From assembly GCA_017590115.1 (NCBI GenBank), contig JAGGNK010007559.1, positions 3,618,020 through 3,682,019 of the forward strand: 64,000 nucleotides of DNA, written 5' to 3'. The translations under genes were made by a program, and so were the position numbers. The DNA is from Montifringilla adamsi (taxonomy: Eukaryota > Chordata > Aves > Passeriformes > Passeridae). The notes beneath the pieces were generated by a model. It did no database searches and was not told the DNA's origin. It saw only the letters and a program-made list of their open reading frames with translations. Shown one piece after another: positions 63,801 through 64,000 of this stretch (position 1 is its first letter; every line of letters starts with the position of its first letter).

Positions 63801-64000
63801 CTGGAGTTGTTATACTCAGCTTTGCACTTGTATTCCCCCACATCGCTGGCAGAGCTGATGGCCAGGGTGAACAGTGCAGGGCTCCAGTCTGACCTGTTTG
63901 AAGCAGATACCTGCTGGTTGTGCTTGAACAGTGTGTATCTGACAGGTGGAGATCCAGGCTCAGAGAGGCAGGAGAGGGTCACATTCTGCTTCATCACCAC
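60808..64000 (-). CDS. MILR1: MILR1-like (Allergin-1) inhibitory Ig receptor, 5' end outside window
   Basis: Type I membrane receptor of myeloid/mast-cell type. Exons in gene order: 64000 (cut)-63760, 63510-63226, 62728-62615, 62173-62084, 61255-61193, 60860-60808 (TGA), all phase 1 and in frame. The first is an Ig domain (VVMKQNVTLSC...GEYKCKAE), the second another (GQNVTLSCFSENGSLPITY...GTYKCKANN), both rich in N-glycosylation sequons. The third is a transmembrane exon (LIISLGLILLLLIIGLALAI) followed by a short basic stretch. The tail carries VIYSEI (ITIM), YINF (pYxN, Grb2-type) and TVYSKV (ITSM). VVMK, the QNV-cysteine spacing and NGSLPI.Y match mammalian MILR1, and position and orientation next to POLG2 agree. 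PECAM1 is the alternative: the tail resembles it, but only two Ig domains precede the membrane exon here and PECAM1 should lie further right on the other strand. The last exon is the weakest. Confidence 0.8.

Noticed and set aside
60808..64000. Identification of the right-end receptor as PECAM1
   Set aside because: Orientation and adjacency to POLG2 fit MILR1, and the two Ig exons match MILR1 sequence blocks; only the tail motifs resemble PECAM1.

Overview
This is a bird-like (avian) nuclear genomic window: multi-exon genes with GT-AG introns, short 5' exons inside CpG islands, few recognisable transposons, and protein sequences that match vertebrate families almost residue for residue. The gene order SMURF2 - CEP95 - DDX5 - POLG2 - MILR1 is the conserved block found on human chromosome 17q, read in the opposite direction. 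Avian origin is inferred from protein variants (for example the DDX5 N-terminus beginning MPGYSSDRDRGFG) and from genome compactness. The species cannot be named. One ambiguous base (n) lies at 41306.

Layout: (1) 1-about 23815, + strand: the 3' three quarters of SMURF2 (15 exons: the end of the C2 region, three WW domains and the whole HECT domain) with a 3.5 kb AU-rich 3' UTR. (2) 25450-40920, - strand: complete CEP95 (22 coding exons by my model, 871 codons), tail-to-tail with SMURF2. (3) 40740-41440: CpG-island promoter of CEP95 with a CCAAT box and a pair of GTCACGTG E-boxes. (4) 43860-50950, + strand: complete DDX5 (13 exons, 604 codons) with a TATA-containing CpG-island promoter; intron 11 holds the splice-site-overlapping microRNA mir-3064 and a weaker mir-5047-like sequence. 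(5) 52590-53060: an orphan CpG island with perfect palindromes. (6) 53440-59310, + strand: complete POLG2 (8 exons, 471 codons) with an NRF-1-type site upstream. (7) 60250-64000, - strand: the 3' part of an MILR1-like (Allergin-1) inhibitory immune receptor with two Ig domains, one transmembrane segment and ITIM/ITSM-type tail motifs; it runs off the right end.

The genes do not form one pathway. SMURF2 is an E3 ubiquitin ligase of TGF-beta/BMP signalling, CEP95 a centrosomal coiled-coil protein, DDX5 a nuclear DEAD-box RNA helicase, POLG2 the accessory subunit of mitochondrial DNA polymerase gamma, and MILR1 a myeloid/mast-cell inhibitory receptor. All exon boundaries were placed by hand from splice signals, reading-frame continuity and remembered family sequence, and every listed exon is phase-consistent.

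The observations most worth following are the splice-site-overlapping mir-3064 hairpin in DDX5, a frame-supported GC-AG intron in CEP95, the avian MILR1-like receptor with a PECAM1-style tail, an 83-bp identical direct repeat flanking POLG2 exon 7 (one copy itself bracketed by 18-bp direct repeats), a higher-order minisatellite in SMURF2, and a possible sequencing-adapter remnant between two poly-T tracts in a POLG2 intron.
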